From Acidimicrobiia bacterium (lineage in GTDB: Bacteria > Actinomycetota > Acidimicrobiia > IMCC26256 > JAOSJL01), in contig JAOSJL010000001.1 of the NCBI GenBank assembly GCA_027494115.1, positions 1,141,926 to 1,205,925 of the forward strand: 64,000 bases of DNA. Direction: 5' to 3'. Position 1 is the first letter of the stretch, and each line of letters opens with the position of its first letter. This document shows, one piece after another, positions 11,019 to 19,599 of the stretch. A program made the position numbers and the translations under genes. The notes below the pieces were generated by a model. The model searched no databases. It was not told the DNA's origin and saw nothing but the letters and a program-made list of their open reading frames with translations.

Positions 11019-12089
11019 GTGGAGCAGGTCAGCTCCGAGGGCATGCTCGCGGCGCTACGACTCGTGGCGCCCGGCACGCCCCTGCGTGAAGGTATCGACC
11101 GGATCCTTCAGGCTCGGATGGGTGCCCTGATCGTCGTCGGCGACGGACCCGATGTTCTCGGGATCTGTTCGGGAGGGTTCCTTCTCGACGCCGAGTTCAC
11201 ACCGCAGCGCCTGAGTGAGCTCGCCAAGATGGACGGGGCCATCATCCTCGCTTCCGATTCGTCGAGGGTCGCCCGGGCGAACGTACACCTCGTTCCCGAC
11301 CCCGACGTCCCCACGAGCGAAACCGGAACCCGTCACCGCACGGCGGAGCGCGTCGGGCGCCAGATCGACGTTCCCGTGTTGACGGTGTCCGAGGACATGT
11401 CGGTCGTGGCGATCCACCGTGGTGCCGACAAGCGCACGCTCGTACCCATTCCCCGGGTCCTGGCTCGCGCCGAGCAGGCGCTCCAGATCCTCGAACGCTA
11501 CAAGCGACGTCTCGACGCCGTGAACCAGTCGTTGTCGGCACTCGAGGTCGAAGATCTCGTGACCGTCCGCGACGTCGTCGCGGTCCTCCAACGCGCCGAG
11601 ATGGTGCGACGCATCGCCGAGGAGATCGAGGGTTACATCATCGAGCTCGGTGCCGACGGACGGCTCGTACAACTCCAGCTCGAAGAGCTGTTCCACGGCG
11701 TGGAGCACGAGCTGCGACTCGTCGCCAAGGACTACTTCGTAGCGTCCGACGACTGGGAGCTCGACAGCGTCACCGAGGTCCTCGCCCACCTCGACACCGA
11801 AGCCCTGCTCGACAGTCCCGGCGTGGCCGAGGTCCTGCACCTTCCGGCCGACGTCGATCTCGACAGCACACTCCAGCCCCATGGCTACAGGTTGCTGAAC
11901 AAGATCCCCCGGCTGCCCGACGGCGTCGTCGACCGCGTCGTAAGCCGGTTCTCGAACCTCCAGATGCTCATGCGGGCCAGTGTGTCCGACCTCGTCGAGG
12001 TGGAGGCGGTCGGAGAGACGCGGGCACGAGCGATCAAAGAGGGCCTCTCGCGGCTCGCCGAGTCATCGATTCTGGAGCGGTACGCCTAG
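11019..12089 (+). CDS. disA: DNA integrity scanning diadenylate cyclase DisA
   Basis: DisA makes cyclic di-AMP from two ATP and couples this to DNA branch sensing. It has 356 residues, the normal length. The DAC domain shows the catalytic DGAIIL (residues 69-74) and RHR in GTRHRTAERVG (near 107). A helical spine follows, then a C-terminal helix-hairpin-helix DNA-binding region (RLPDGVVDRVVSRF and VEAVGETRARAIKEGL). The start is GTG 11019 with a GGGAGG ribosome-binding site about 10 bases upstream. Downstream, its TAG stop shares one base with the GTG of the dienelactone hydrolase gene, so the two are probably coupled. Confidence 0.97.
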   Translation: MEQVSSEGMLAALRLVAPGTPLREGIDRILQARMGALIVVGDGPDVLGICSGGFLLDAEFTPQRLSELAKMDGAIILASDSSRVARANVHLVPDPDVPTSETGTRHRTAERVGRQIDVPVLTVSEDMSVVAIHRGADKRTLVPIPRVLARAEQALQILERYKRRLDAVNQSLSALEVEDLVTVRDVVAVLQRAEMVRRIAEEIEGYIIELGADGRLVQLQLEELFHGVEHELRLVAKDYFVASDDWELDSVTEVLAHLDTEALLDSPGVAEVLHLPADVDLDSTLQPHGYRLLNKIPRLPDGVVDRVVSRFSNLQMLMRASVSDLVEVEAVGETRARAIKEGLSRLAESSILERYA

Positions 12090-12829
12090 TGGGTTTCTGC
12101 GCCGAGGGCGCCTCGACCGCCTCGGTGGAACGTGTCGGCCTCTCAGCCCCGGGGGTCACGGTCGGTGCCATCCACGCGGCGCCGGTCGATGACGCGCCAC
12201 AGTTCGGCGTCGTGGTCCATCCCGACATCGGGGGCGTGCGCCCCCTGTTCGACGAGATCTGCCGCCGGCTCGCCACCCACGGCGCGGCGGTGTGTGCGCC
12301 CGAACCGTTCGCGAGGGTTCCCGAGGGTGAGCGCGAGGGAGCCGACGTACCGACCCGCATGACGTGGGTGCCGGGTCTCGACGACGCGGATCAGGTGGGC
12401 GATCTCGTGCGTGCGGCCGACTTCCTCGCCACGGCCCACGGTCCGCTGCCGAGCGGCGTGATCGGTTTCTGCATGGGCGGGCACTACACGTTCAAGGCCG
12501 CGGCGTCGGGACGCTTCGAACGGGCGGTGTCGTGCTACGGGATGATCCGTACGCCCGACGACTGGCGGGGCCCCGGGCACGCCGAGCCTCTCGACCTGCT
12601 CGCCGACGCCTGCCCGACCCTGGCCGTCATCGGATCGATCGACCCGTACACACCGCCCGACGACGTGGCCACGCTGCGCGAGGTCCTCGATCCGGAATCG
12701 GGTCACGAGGTCCGGATCTACGAGGGAGCGGACCACGGCTTCGTCCACGACCCCGATCGTGACGTCCACCGCCCCGATGACGCCGCTGACGTGTGGGCCC
12801 GTGCGTTGGTTTGGCTCGGCCCGCGTTGA
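12089..12829 (+). CDS. Dienelactone hydrolase family protein
   Basis: This 246-residue alpha/beta hydrolase belongs to the dienelactone hydrolase family. The catalytic Cys sits in GFCMGG (near 126), the Asp in GSIDPYTPPDD (near 178) and the His in GADHGF (near 211); the conserved HPDIGG strand is at about 46. Members hydrolyse dienelactones or related esters in the cytosol, but this protein has no degradation-pathway neighbours, so the substrate is open. The start is GTG 12089, overlapping the disA stop by one base. Confidence 0.88.
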   Translation: MGFCAEGASTASVERVGLSAPGVTVGAIHAAPVDDAPQFGVVVHPDIGGVRPLFDEICRRLATHGAAVCAPEPFARVPEGEREGADVPTRMTWVPGLDDADQVGDLVRAADFLATAHGPLPSGVIGFCMGGHYTFKAAASGRFERAVSCYGMIRTPDDWRGPGHAEPLDLLADACPTLAVIGSIDPYTPPDDVATLREVLDPESGHEVRIYEGADHGFVHDPDRDVHRPDDAADVWARALVWLGPR

Positions 12830-12871
12830 CGGACAAACCGTCGAGGGAGGAGTCGGTCGGTGCGGGTCGGC

Positions 12872-13708
12872 TCAGAGGCGGTGCACGAGGTTGTACGTGA
12901 TGGCGGCGGCGAGGAGCCGACCGCCGAACGACGTGAGATGGAGGCCGTCGGCGCTGCGCACGGTGCGGAGGACTCCCGTCTCGGGGTCGGGGAGTTCCTC
13001 CACGTAGCCACCGTCGATCCCGCCCACGGCTGACGCCGACTCGATCACCTCCGCGTCCGGAATGGACGTCACCAACGACCGGTAGAGCTCCGCGAGGTCC
13101 ACGGCGCGCTGTCCCCAGGTTCCGGGATCACGCATCGGTGGCGGCGTGATCCACCACATCGAGGCGCCGTTCGTGACGGCCCTGTCTGTGATCTGTACGG
13201 CGGCGTTCCGCCACGCCTCGTGGAACTCGGGGCTGTCGGGCAGGATCGGCTGGCCGTCGAGTCCGATGACGTAGGGCCACTCCGTCGGGTAGTTGCCCAC
13301 GAAGAGCGCCACCACGATGTCGGGGTCGAACTCGGCGAGCATCTCGTCGAAGCGACGCTGCCAGTCGAACTTCTCGGTCGTCAGAAGCCCACTTCCCGGG
13401 TGTCCCTCGACACGCACGATCACGTTGTCGCCGAGGACCCTGCGAAGCTCCGAGAGGAGGTGGTCGCCGGTGTTCTCCATGATCGAGTCGCCGATCAGGA
13501 GGACGCGCAGCGGCTCCGGCTCGGTTCCGGGACCGGGTGACAGCGTCAGGCTCCCGGATCCTGCCGGCGGGGCGGCGGGCTCACTCGTGACGAGCCGTCC
13601 CGTGTCCGGCGAACCGGTGGACGTGCCCATCAGGAACGCTCCGGCCACGACCAGCAGGGCCACGAGCACGAGGCCCTGACGGCGTATCATTCTGCGTGTT
13701 CCGGGCAT
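12872..13708 (-). CDS. SGNH/GDSL-like hydrolase, membrane-anchored or secreted
   Basis: After a basic start and one N-terminal hydrophobic segment (LVLVALLVVAGAFLMG, about residues 12-27) comes a Pro/Ser-rich linker and an SGNH fold. Block I is LLIGDSIMEN with the nucleophile Ser, block III is FVGNYP, and block V is DGLHLT with Asp and His. The domain resembles DUF459/AlgX-like esterases that act on O-acetyl groups of cell-wall sugars, so an envelope acetyl-esterase or acetyltransferase partner is plausible. I list ATG 13708; ATG 13690 is equally possible, and both are preceded by weak ribosome-binding sites. The gene diverges from the kinase-like gene at 13887. Confidence 0.75.
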   Translation of the reverse strand: MPGTRRMIRRQGLVLVALLVVAGAFLMGTSTGSPDTGRLVTSEPAAPPAGSGSLTLSPGPGTEPEPLRVLLIGDSIMENTGDHLLSELRRVLGDNVIVRVEGHPGSGLLTTEKFDWQRRFDEMLAEFDPDIVVALFVGNYPTEWPYVIGLDGQPILPDSPEFHEAWRNAAVQITDRAVTNGASMWWITPPPMRDPGTWGQRAVDLAELYRSLVTSIPDAEVIESASAVGGIDGGYVEELPDPETGVLRTVRSADGLHLTSFGGRLLAAAITYNLVHRL

Positions 13709-13886
13709 TGGGGTGAAATTGCTCACGCTGTATGAGACGTCCGAAACGCCTCGGCGGTTGACACGGGTTCCCACCGATGTCGATGGCCGCCGCGAGGTGA
13801 GGGCTTTCCCCCACGAGCAGCGCGGATATCCCCCAAAGGTGCCCGCAAGCCTTGTGATCGCGGGCTTCGTGGCTCATGGTGAGTCC

Positions 13887-14528
13887 GTGACGACACCGCT
13901 ACTCGTGTTCATCGGACCCTCCGGGAGCGGCAAATCGAGCGTCGTACGCTCTCTCGTCGAGCGCGGCATCATTCGTGTGCACCCGACATGGACGACCCGC
14001 CCCCGTCGTGACGACGAGACGGCGGGGTCACCCGAGCACCGTTTCGTGTCCGAGAAGCAGTTCCTGGCGCTTCACCGGGAGGGATTCTTCCTCGACGCCG
14101 TGCAGATGTTCGGCCTGCCCCACTGGTACGGGCTTCCGGGCATCGACACGGCCGACACCGATGGAGTCGACGCCGGTGTGGTCGACGCCGTGATGCTGCG
14201 GGCTCCGCTCATCCCCCGTCTGCGGGAGCATTTCCCCGATCCGGTCATCTACCAGATCGAGGCGTCCGCCGGGGTTCTCGAGGAGCGCCTCGGCGAGCGC
14301 CACTACGGGTCCCGGGAGCTCCGGGCACGTCTCGCCGACAACGACGCGGAAAAGCTCGCCGGCCGGAAGATCGCACACCGCCGGTTCAGCAGCGACCGGG
14401 CCCTCGACACCGTCGCCGACGACGTGGAGCGCGCCGTGCGCGAGGACTACACGCGACGCCTCTCGAACACGCCGAATTCCCCACTCCGAACAACCCGTAG
14501 AAGGGAACGACCATGGTCGATGTCCTGA
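13887..14528 (+). CDS. Guanylate-kinase-like P-loop protein
   Basis: The 213-residue protein begins VTTPLLVFIGPSGSGKSS, a P-loop placed exactly as in guanylate kinase. TTRPRRDDE follows, matching the GMP-binding TTRxxRxxE, then EHRFVSEKQFLALHREGFFLD, matching the usual FxSxxxFxxxxxxGxFLE, and YGLPG. The C-terminal lid is divergent, so it may be a GMP kinase paralogue or act on another small substrate. I chose GTG 13887 over the upstream ATG at 13713 because the extra 58 residues have no similarity. The 3' end overlaps the ubiA-like gene by 16 bases, which suggests cotranscription. Confidence 0.65.
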   Translation: MTTPLLVFIGPSGSGKSSVVRSLVERGIIRVHPTWTTRPRRDDETAGSPEHRFVSEKQFLALHREGFFLDAVQMFGLPHWYGLPGIDTADTDGVDAGVVDAVMLRAPLIPRLREHFPDPVIYQIEASAGVLEERLGERHYGSRELRARLADNDAEKLAGRKIAHRRFSSDRALDTVADDVERAVREDYTRRLSNTPNSPLRTTRRRERPWSMS

Positions 14529-15685
14529 AGATGCGATCGTCGACGACATCCCCGTTGCGTTCGGGTCCGTTTGCCACCGCTTTCGCGCTGGTGCGACCAG
14601 CCTTCGCGATTCTGCTGATGTTGTGCGCCGTGGCGGGAATGGCGCAGGCGGGGCCCTTCCCGAGCATCGCTGCGCAGTGCGCGGTGCTCGTCGCCGTCGC
14701 GGGATGGATGCTCTGGGCCGTCGCCCTCAACGACGTGGCCGACGAGGACGTCGACCGCGTCAATCTCGCCGACGACGAACAGCGGGTCATCGCCAACGGC
14801 CGGTCGAGTCGTACCCAGGTGCTGGTGACCGGCTCGATCGCGGCGGTCGTGGCACTGGGCGCCGCTCTGACTCTGGGTACGGTGCCCGCACTGGTCGTGT
14901 GCGGTGGACTCCTCCTCGCCGCCGCCTACTCGCTACCTCCGATCCGGCTGAGCGGGCGGGGGCGTCGTGACCTCGGTACTCCTGCCGCTCGGATACGTGG
15001 CGGTGCCGTACCTCCTCGGTGCGTTCAGCGTCGACGTGACGCTGAACCGGCGCGGTGTTCTCCTGCTCGTGGGCCTCTACCTCGGATTCATGGGGCGGTT
15101 GGTGCTGAAGGACTTCCGCGACGAGCACGGCGATCGCATGTACAGCAAGCGAACGATGCTCGTGCGCTACGGCCGAGCGCGGACCTGCGCGTTCGGGGCG
15201 GTCTTCTGGACGGCCGGAGGTCTTGTCGGTCTCCTGGCGCTCGCTACGCCGCCTGTGCTGACGGTGGTGACGCTCGCATACGTCGCTGTCGTGTTGGTGA
15301 TGTTGCGCGACATCGCCCGCGACCGCGATCCATCTCACGGCGGCGCTGCTCCCAACCGCGATGTCGCCAACATCGCGGCGATCGCCGTCATCGGGCGTGC
15401 CCTGGTCTACACCTTCGTGATCCAGATGGTCGTCGAGACAGCGCAGTGGGCTCCGTGGGCGCAGGCGGCGATGATCGCCGTCACGGCGCTGGCGTCACTC
15501 GGCATGGCCCGCGAATGCCGCGCGGTGCTCTCGCCGGTCACCGATCCCCTGACCGACGCGGAGCGCGTGTCACTGCCAGCTCCTGGCGTCGACGGGGCTG
15601 AGGCAGATGCGCGAGAGGCGCCCGCCGCCTCGACCCGTGGTGTGTTCCGGCCGGACCTCGCGCTCGGAGGGGGAGGGCGACATGA
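14513..15685 (+). CDS. UbiA-family prenyltransferase, two frameshifts
   Basis: This is an integral-membrane aromatic/lipid prenyltransferase with both metal-binding motifs: NDVADEDVDRVN near residue 75 and DFRDEHGDRMYSKRT near 204, within about eight hydrophobic helices. Two indels break it. One extra G in the G5 run at 14958-14962 shifts the frame before VTSVLLPLGYVAVPYL. One missing G in the G5 run at 15669-15673 is inferred, because its repair gives a stop at 15685 that overlaps the next ATG as ATGA; without it the frame would run 140 bases into the DUF2510 gene to 15821. The acceptor is unknown: menaquinone, chlorophyll-like and phospholipid-sugar prenyltransferases are all possible. Confidence 0.75.
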
Positions 15686-16026
15686 GTCCCGACGACGTGA
15701 ATCCGCAAGACGCGTCATCAGACCCCGGGGATCCCACGGACGCGAAACCCGAGGGCTACCCGGCCCCGACGGGCTGGGATCCCGCGCCGCAAGGCTGGTA
15801 CCCCGACCCGAAGGGTGGTGACCAGGAGCGCTGGTGGAACGGCGAATGCTGGACGGACGATGTGCACTCCCACTCGCACGCCGGGCACCCGACCGACATC
15901 CGGATGTCGAAGTCCCGGGTGGCGATCGGCTGGGTGGGCGGATGCCTCCTCGGTCTCCTCGGCGCCTTCGCTCTCTTCGTGATCTTCATGATGATGGCGA
16001 TGAACTCCTGGGCGAACAACAAATGA
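15682..16026 (+). CDS. DUF2510 domain protein with one membrane helix (first of pair)
   Basis: The 114-residue product contains a DUF2510 module, PQGWYPDPKGGDQERWWNGECW (residues 34-55, Trp-rich), then a basic linker and one transmembrane helix (WVGGCLLGLLGAFALFVIFMMM, near 86-108). DUF2510 is common in actinobacterial membrane proteins and has no known function. ATG 15682 follows a strong GGAGGGGGAGGG. Its stop overlaps the start of the next gene (ATGA), and the next gene encodes a shorter paralogue, so they form a translationally coupled pair. Confidence 0.75.
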   Translation: MSPDDVNPQDASSDPGDPTDAKPEGYPAPTGWDPAPQGWYPDPKGGDQERWWNGECWTDDVHSHSHAGHPTDIRMSKSRVAIGWVGGCLLGLLGAFALFVIFMMMAMNSWANNK

Positions 16027-16310
16027 GCACGCCCGACGACGTGAACAGTGGCGATGCGCGGCGCGACGAAGATCCTCGACCGCCCGGCTGGTACGCGGAT
16101 CCGAAGCGTGCCAACCGAGAGCGTTGGTGGAACGGCGAGAACTGGACGAGCAACGTGTTGCTCGGCCCCGGTGCGAAGCGGTTCTTGAAACCGCGGTCAG
16201 TGCTCGCCGGGATCGGTGGGTGCCTCTTGTTCCTGGCGGGCGGCTACATGCTCTTGATCGTCCTGGGCTTGATCCACTTGCGGATCTACGGTCCCTTTCC
16301 CAACAAGTGA
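16023..16310 (+). CDS. DUF2510 domain protein with one membrane helix (second of pair)
   Basis: This 95-residue paralogue of the preceding protein has DUF2510 as PPGWYADPKRANRERWWNGE (residues 20-40), a short basic linker and one transmembrane helix (VLAGIGGCLLFLAGGYMLLIVLGL, near 60-83). It overlaps both neighbours by four bases (ATGA upstream, GTGA downstream). The function is unknown; the soluble tryptophan-rich module likely faces the cytoplasm and binds a partner, which is inference. Confidence 0.72.
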   Translation: MSTPDDVNSGDARRDEDPRPPGWYADPKRANRERWWNGENWTSNVLLGPGAKRFLKPRSVLAGIGGCLLFLAGGYMLLIVLGLIHLRIYGPFPNK

Positions 16311-16501
16311 GTGCCGTCGCGCGCTGGCTCTCGTGGGTCAGGCCGCCGCCCCGACACCCGGATCCAGGTATTCGACTGCTCTTGCGGGGGTTTTGGTTCT
16401 TCAAGGTGATGCTGTCCGCGGTCGCAGCAGCCCTGGTGATCTTCGAGGTCTCCATGTTCATCGAGGTCCTCGTACGCTCGTTCGTCATCCTCACCCACTA
16501 G
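16307..16501 (+). CDS. Small single-helix membrane protein
   Basis: A 64-residue open frame begins at GTG 16307, overlapping the upstream stop as GTGA. It has a basic, proline-rich N-terminus (WVRPPPRHPDPG) and one hydrophobic helix (VMLSAVAAALVIFEVSMFIEVLV, about 35-57). I do not recognise a family. The exact stop/start overlap, repeated three times in a row here, and the membrane helix argue that it is real and made together with the DUF2510 pair. Confidence 0.5.
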   Translation: MSAVARWLSWVRPPPRHPDPGIRLLLRGFWFFKVMLSAVAAALVIFEVSMFIEVLVRSFVILTH

Positions 16502-16586
16502 GTCCGTGCCCGAAGCGGGACGCCGCGGCACGGTCCGTCGTCTTCGATCACTAGGCTCGGGAGTGACACGACAAAGGAGCCGAACG

Positions 16587-16949
16587 ATGATCGAGATGAT
16601 TCCGGCGCTGCCGGACAACGTGCTGGGATTCATTGCCAAGGGTGAGGTCACGGCGCAGGACTACGAGACGACGCTCGATCCGGAGATCGAGCGGGCGCTC
16701 GAGAGCCACGACAAGATCCGTCTCCTCTACGTGCTCGGCGAGGACTTCACCGGCTTCTCGGGCGGCGCCATGTGGGCCGATGGCAAGGTCGGGATGAAAC
16801 ACTTCAATCGCTGGGAGCGCATCGCCGTCGTGTCCGACAAGGACTGGATCCGACACACGATCGATTCCGTGGGTTGGCTACTCCCGGCCAAGGTCCGCAC
16901 CTTCCACGTCAGCGAAGAGGCCGACGCGAGCGCGTGGGTCACCAGCTGA
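16587..16949 (+). CDS. SpoIIAA-like (STAS/SEC14-type) protein
   Basis: The 120-residue protein fits the SpoIIAA-like family: it starts MIEMIPALPDNVLGFIAKGEVTA and continues with the alternating strands and helices (IRLLYVLGEDFTGF, AVVSDKDWIRHTI, AKVRTFHVSEEADASAWV). These small STAS-related proteins may bind lipids or serve as regulators; no function is proven. ATG 16587 has a clear AAAGGAG ribosome-binding site 8 bases upstream. It stands alone between the small membrane protein and the copper genes. Confidence 0.72.
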   Translation: MIEMIPALPDNVLGFIAKGEVTAQDYETTLDPEIERALESHDKIRLLYVLGEDFTGFSGGAMWADGKVGMKHFNRWERIAVVSDKDWIRHTIDSVGWLLPAKVRTFHVSEEADASAWVTS

Positions 16950-17031
16950 GGCGTCCCGCGAGCACCGACGCCGCGCTCTCGGGCGAGGGTCCGATGCGAT
17001 TTGTCCGTGCGAACGGGCGAGACTTCAAGCC

Positions 17032-17721
17032 ATGGGCCGCACGTGGGTCGCAACCGCTGTCGCGCTCCTCATCGTGGCCGCGTGCGGAAGCGACGATCAA
17101 CGCGCCGACCGAGAGCTCTCCGGCGCCACGAAGGAGCCGCTACCGGTAGTCGACGAGTCTGAGTTACCCGACGCTCTGGCCGATGACGAGCCGACATCGC
17201 TGCGTCCACCGGAGGGTGGGCTGCTCCTCGTCTACTTCGGCTACACGCACTGTCCGGACATCTGCCCGACCACGCTTCTGACCCTCGAGCGGGCTCTGGA
17301 GCGGCTCCCCGAAGACGATCGCGACCGCGTCGCGGTGGCGATGGTTTCGGTCGACCCCGAACGCGACTCCTCCGAGATCTTCGCCAACCACGTCGAGCAC
17401 TTCCTCGCCGACGCACCGCTGAGGCATGCCTTCCGGACCGACGACCAGGTGCTTCTCGATCGTGTGGCCGACTCGTTCGGCGTGACGGCCGTCAAGGAGC
17501 CGTACGGCGACGGGCCCGACGAGTACGAGATCGGCCATTCTGCACAGGTCTTCGCCGTCGACGACCAGGGCCGGATTGTCGTCGAGTGGACGTTCGGCAC
17601 CGAGTCGGGCCCGATCGCCGACGACATCCTGACCCTGCTGGCACGCATCGACGGTGGGGCCGATACCGAACAGGCCGGTCCGAACAGGCCGTCACAGCGC
17701 CGAGTGTCCAGCCAGATCTGA
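17032..17721 (+). CDS. SCO1/SenC family copper chaperone lipoprotein
   Basis: The 229-residue product has a lipobox VAAC (Cys 18), so it is anchored outside the membrane. The thioredoxin-like SCO domain carries the copper-binding CPDIC (near residue 80) and a distal His in EIGHSAQVF (near 168), the three known copper ligands. SCO proteins deliver copper to the CuA centre of cytochrome c oxidase and keep its cysteines reduced. The next two genes encode a PCu(A)C chaperone and a cupredoxin, all on the same strand with short gaps, so the set probably matures a haem-copper oxidase. Confidence 0.9.
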   Translation: MGRTWVATAVALLIVAACGSDDQRADRELSGATKEPLPVVDESELPDALADDEPTSLRPPEGGLLLVYFGYTHCPDICPTTLLTLERALERLPEDDRDRVAVAMVSVDPERDSSEIFANHVEHFLADAPLRHAFRTDDQVLLDRVADSFGVTAVKEPYGDGPDEYEIGHSAQVFAVDDQGRIVVEWTFGTESGPIADDILTLLARIDGGADTEQAGPNRPSQRRVSSQI

Positions 17722-17748
17722 AACCAACGGACAAGGAGCCGATTGACC

Positions 17749-18288
17749 ATGTACCGAATCGCCGTTCTCCTCACAGCAGCTGTGCTCGCGTTCTCCGCGT
17801 GTGCGAGCGATGACGACAGCACGGACGCCGGCAGTACCTCCACCGGGTCGGACACGACATCGGAGAGTTCATCCGACACGTTGACGGTCGACGATGTGTG
17901 GACGCGCACCACGCCCGAGGGTGCTGAGAGGACCGCTGTGTACGTGACGATCGCGACCACCGAAGCGGACGAGCTGACCGGTGTCTCGGTCTCGGCCGAC
18001 GTCGCGGCTTCCGCTGAGCTCCACGAGACCGTCACCGATGCGGGTGACGAGGGCATGGAAGGCAACGGGGGCATGGACAACGGGCATGCGGGCGACGGTG
18101 TCATGAGCATGCGGGCTGTCGACGTCATCCCGGTTCCGGCCGGGACCACGATGCTCGAGCCGGGTGGCTATCACATCATGCTGATGGGCCTGGCCGCACC
18201 GCTGACCGCCGGTGACAGCCTCGAGCTCACACTCGACTTCGAGAACGCCGGGACGCGGACTGTGGACGTCGAGGTGCGTGAGGCCTGA
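17749..18288 (+). CDS. PCu(A)C copper chaperone lipoprotein
   Basis: The 179-residue product has a lipobox FSAC (Cys about 18), a Ser/Thr/Asp-rich linker, and a PCu(A)C domain. The His/Met copper signature is visible: HETV near residue 90, a Met-rich loop (GMEGNGGM, MSMR) and the closing HIMLMG near 145. The loop between them is longer than usual. Such proteins pass Cu(I) to SCO or directly to CuA. ATG 17749 is preferred to TTG 17743 because AAGGAG lies 10 bases before the ATG. Confidence 0.88.
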   Translation: MYRIAVLLTAAVLAFSACASDDDSTDAGSTSTGSDTTSESSSDTLTVDDVWTRTTPEGAERTAVYVTIATTEADELTGVSVSADVAASAELHETVTDAGDEGMEGNGGMDNGHAGDGVMSMRAVDVIPVPAGTTMLEPGGYHIMLMGLAAPLTAGDSLELTLDFENAGTRTVDVEVREA

Positions 18289-18301
18289 GGAGGCGGCGCG
18301 G

Positions 18302-18700
18302 ATGGAGGAGGCCACGGAGTCGGAGCCTGCCCGCAGGCGTCGGGTCTCGCTCGAGATCGTCAGTGTCGTGTCGGTGGTCGTTGTCCTGATGGCGATCGGC
18401 GCATGGTGGCTTCTCGCCGACGGTGCGGAGCCCACGACACACACGTTCGTCGTACCTGCGGGTGCCGAGGAACAACTCCGCGACGACCCCGACCTGTCGT
18501 TCTTTCCCCGGCGTTTCGAAGCCACGAAGGGGGACACGTTGGTGATCGAGAACCGAGATGACGTGCTCCACACCGTCGGTCCCTACACGGTCGATGCCGG
18601 TCAGACGTTGCGGCAGCGCTTCGACAGCACGGGCACCTTCACGGGTCTGTGCACGTTGCACCCCGACGGTGAGGTCGAGATCGTCGTCGGGGTGGGCTGA
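18302..18700 (+). CDS. Membrane-anchored cupredoxin-like protein
   Basis: The 132-residue product has one N-terminal transmembrane helix (VSLEIVSVVSVVVVLMAIGAWWLL, about 15-38) and an extracellular cupredoxin-like domain. HTVGPY near 82 and GLCTLHPDGE near 118 supply the His, Cys and His of a type-1-like copper site; the axial ligand is not clear. ATG 18302 lies about 9 bases after GAGGAGG. It closes the SCO/PCu(A)C cluster, 13 bases after the previous stop. It could carry electrons or hold copper for the oxidase. It converges on the crp-like gene. Confidence 0.75.
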   Translation: MEEATESEPARRRRVSLEIVSVVSVVVVLMAIGAWWLLADGAEPTTHTFVVPAGAEEQLRDDPDLSFFPRRFEATKGDTLVIENRDDVLHTVGPYTVDAGQTLRQRFDSTGTFTGLCTLHPDGEVEIVVGVG

Positions 18701-18748
18701 CAACACCCGCAGCGTCTTCGACGAACGGCCCGACGGGCGCCTGTGCCC

Positions 18749-19420
18749 TCAGAGGCTGGCGCGATCTTCCATGGCCTGCCGGTCGAGAAGCCGGTAGCTG
18801 TTCCGGCCGTCGATGGCCAGCCACTCGAGGCGTACGAACGTCGCGATCGCCTTGTTGACCCGCTCCCGCGACGCGCCGACCAGACCGGCGAGCTCCTCCT
18901 GGGTCAGAGGGAGCTCGAACTCGTCGCGGTCACGCGCCAGGTCGAGAAGGCGCTTGGCCGTACGTGCCGTGACGTCGAGAAAGACACTGTCGGCGAGGGC
19001 CCGGTCGGTGCGGCGAAGGCGCTGCGCCATGATCCGCAGGACGAGCCGCAGCAGCGTGGCGTCGCCGTCGAGGACGCCCTCCACCTCCGCGTACGGAATT
19101 GCCAGCACGTGGGTATCCGTGAGCGCCCGCGCGTCGGCTGAACGCGCCGCGCCGTCGAACAACGCCAGCTCTCCGAAGACGGAGCCGTCGTCGAGCACTG
19201 CCACGACCGATTCGCGACCGTCGGGGGCGCGTGCCGCGATGGCGATCAGCCCGGAGCGGATGAAGAAGAGTTCATCGCCCACTTCGCCCTGTGAGAAGGC
19301 CAGGTCGCCCCGTTCGAAGTGGCGCTCCTGGCCGCGTTCCCGGAGCCTGGTGCGCGTTTCCTCGGGCAGTGCCCCCAGGAGGTCGTTCGTCGCCAACTCG
19401 GTTTCGGGGTCGGGACCCAT
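18749..19420 (-). CDS. Crp/Fnr family transcriptional regulator
   Basis: The 223-residue protein has an N-terminal cyclic-nucleotide-binding fold (FSQGEVGDELFFIRSG and GELALFDGAARSA, which keeps the FGE(L/I)(A/S)L...R phosphate-cassette pattern) and a C-terminal winged helix with recognition helix LTQEELAGLVGASRERVNKAI (about 173-193). There is no Fnr-type cysteine cluster, so cAMP or another nucleotide is the likely ligand. It is adjacent to and convergent with the copper genes and divergent from carD; direct regulation of either is untested. Confidence 0.88.
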   Translation of the reverse strand: MGPDPETELATNDLLGALPEETRTRLRERGQERHFERGDLAFSQGEVGDELFFIRSGLIAIAARAPDGRESVVAVLDDGSVFGELALFDGAARSADARALTDTHVLAIPYAEVEGVLDGDATLLRLVLRIMAQRLRRTDRALADSVFLDVTARTAKRLLDLARDRDEFELPLTQEELAGLVGASRERVNKAIATFVRLEWLAIDGRNSYRLLDRQAMEDRASL

Positions 19421-19599
19421 GGTCGCCTTCGGTCGCCGTCGTGACGCAGCCTACGTGAGGTCATGTCTTCAGTCATCGAGAACGCCACGGAATGCCGGGC
19501 ACGGCATGATCGTGTGGGACACTGTGTATCCCCGCGAACCGCAGCCCGGCGACCCGTCTGTCGGATGCTCACGAGTTCGCGAAGAACCGAGGATCGTTC

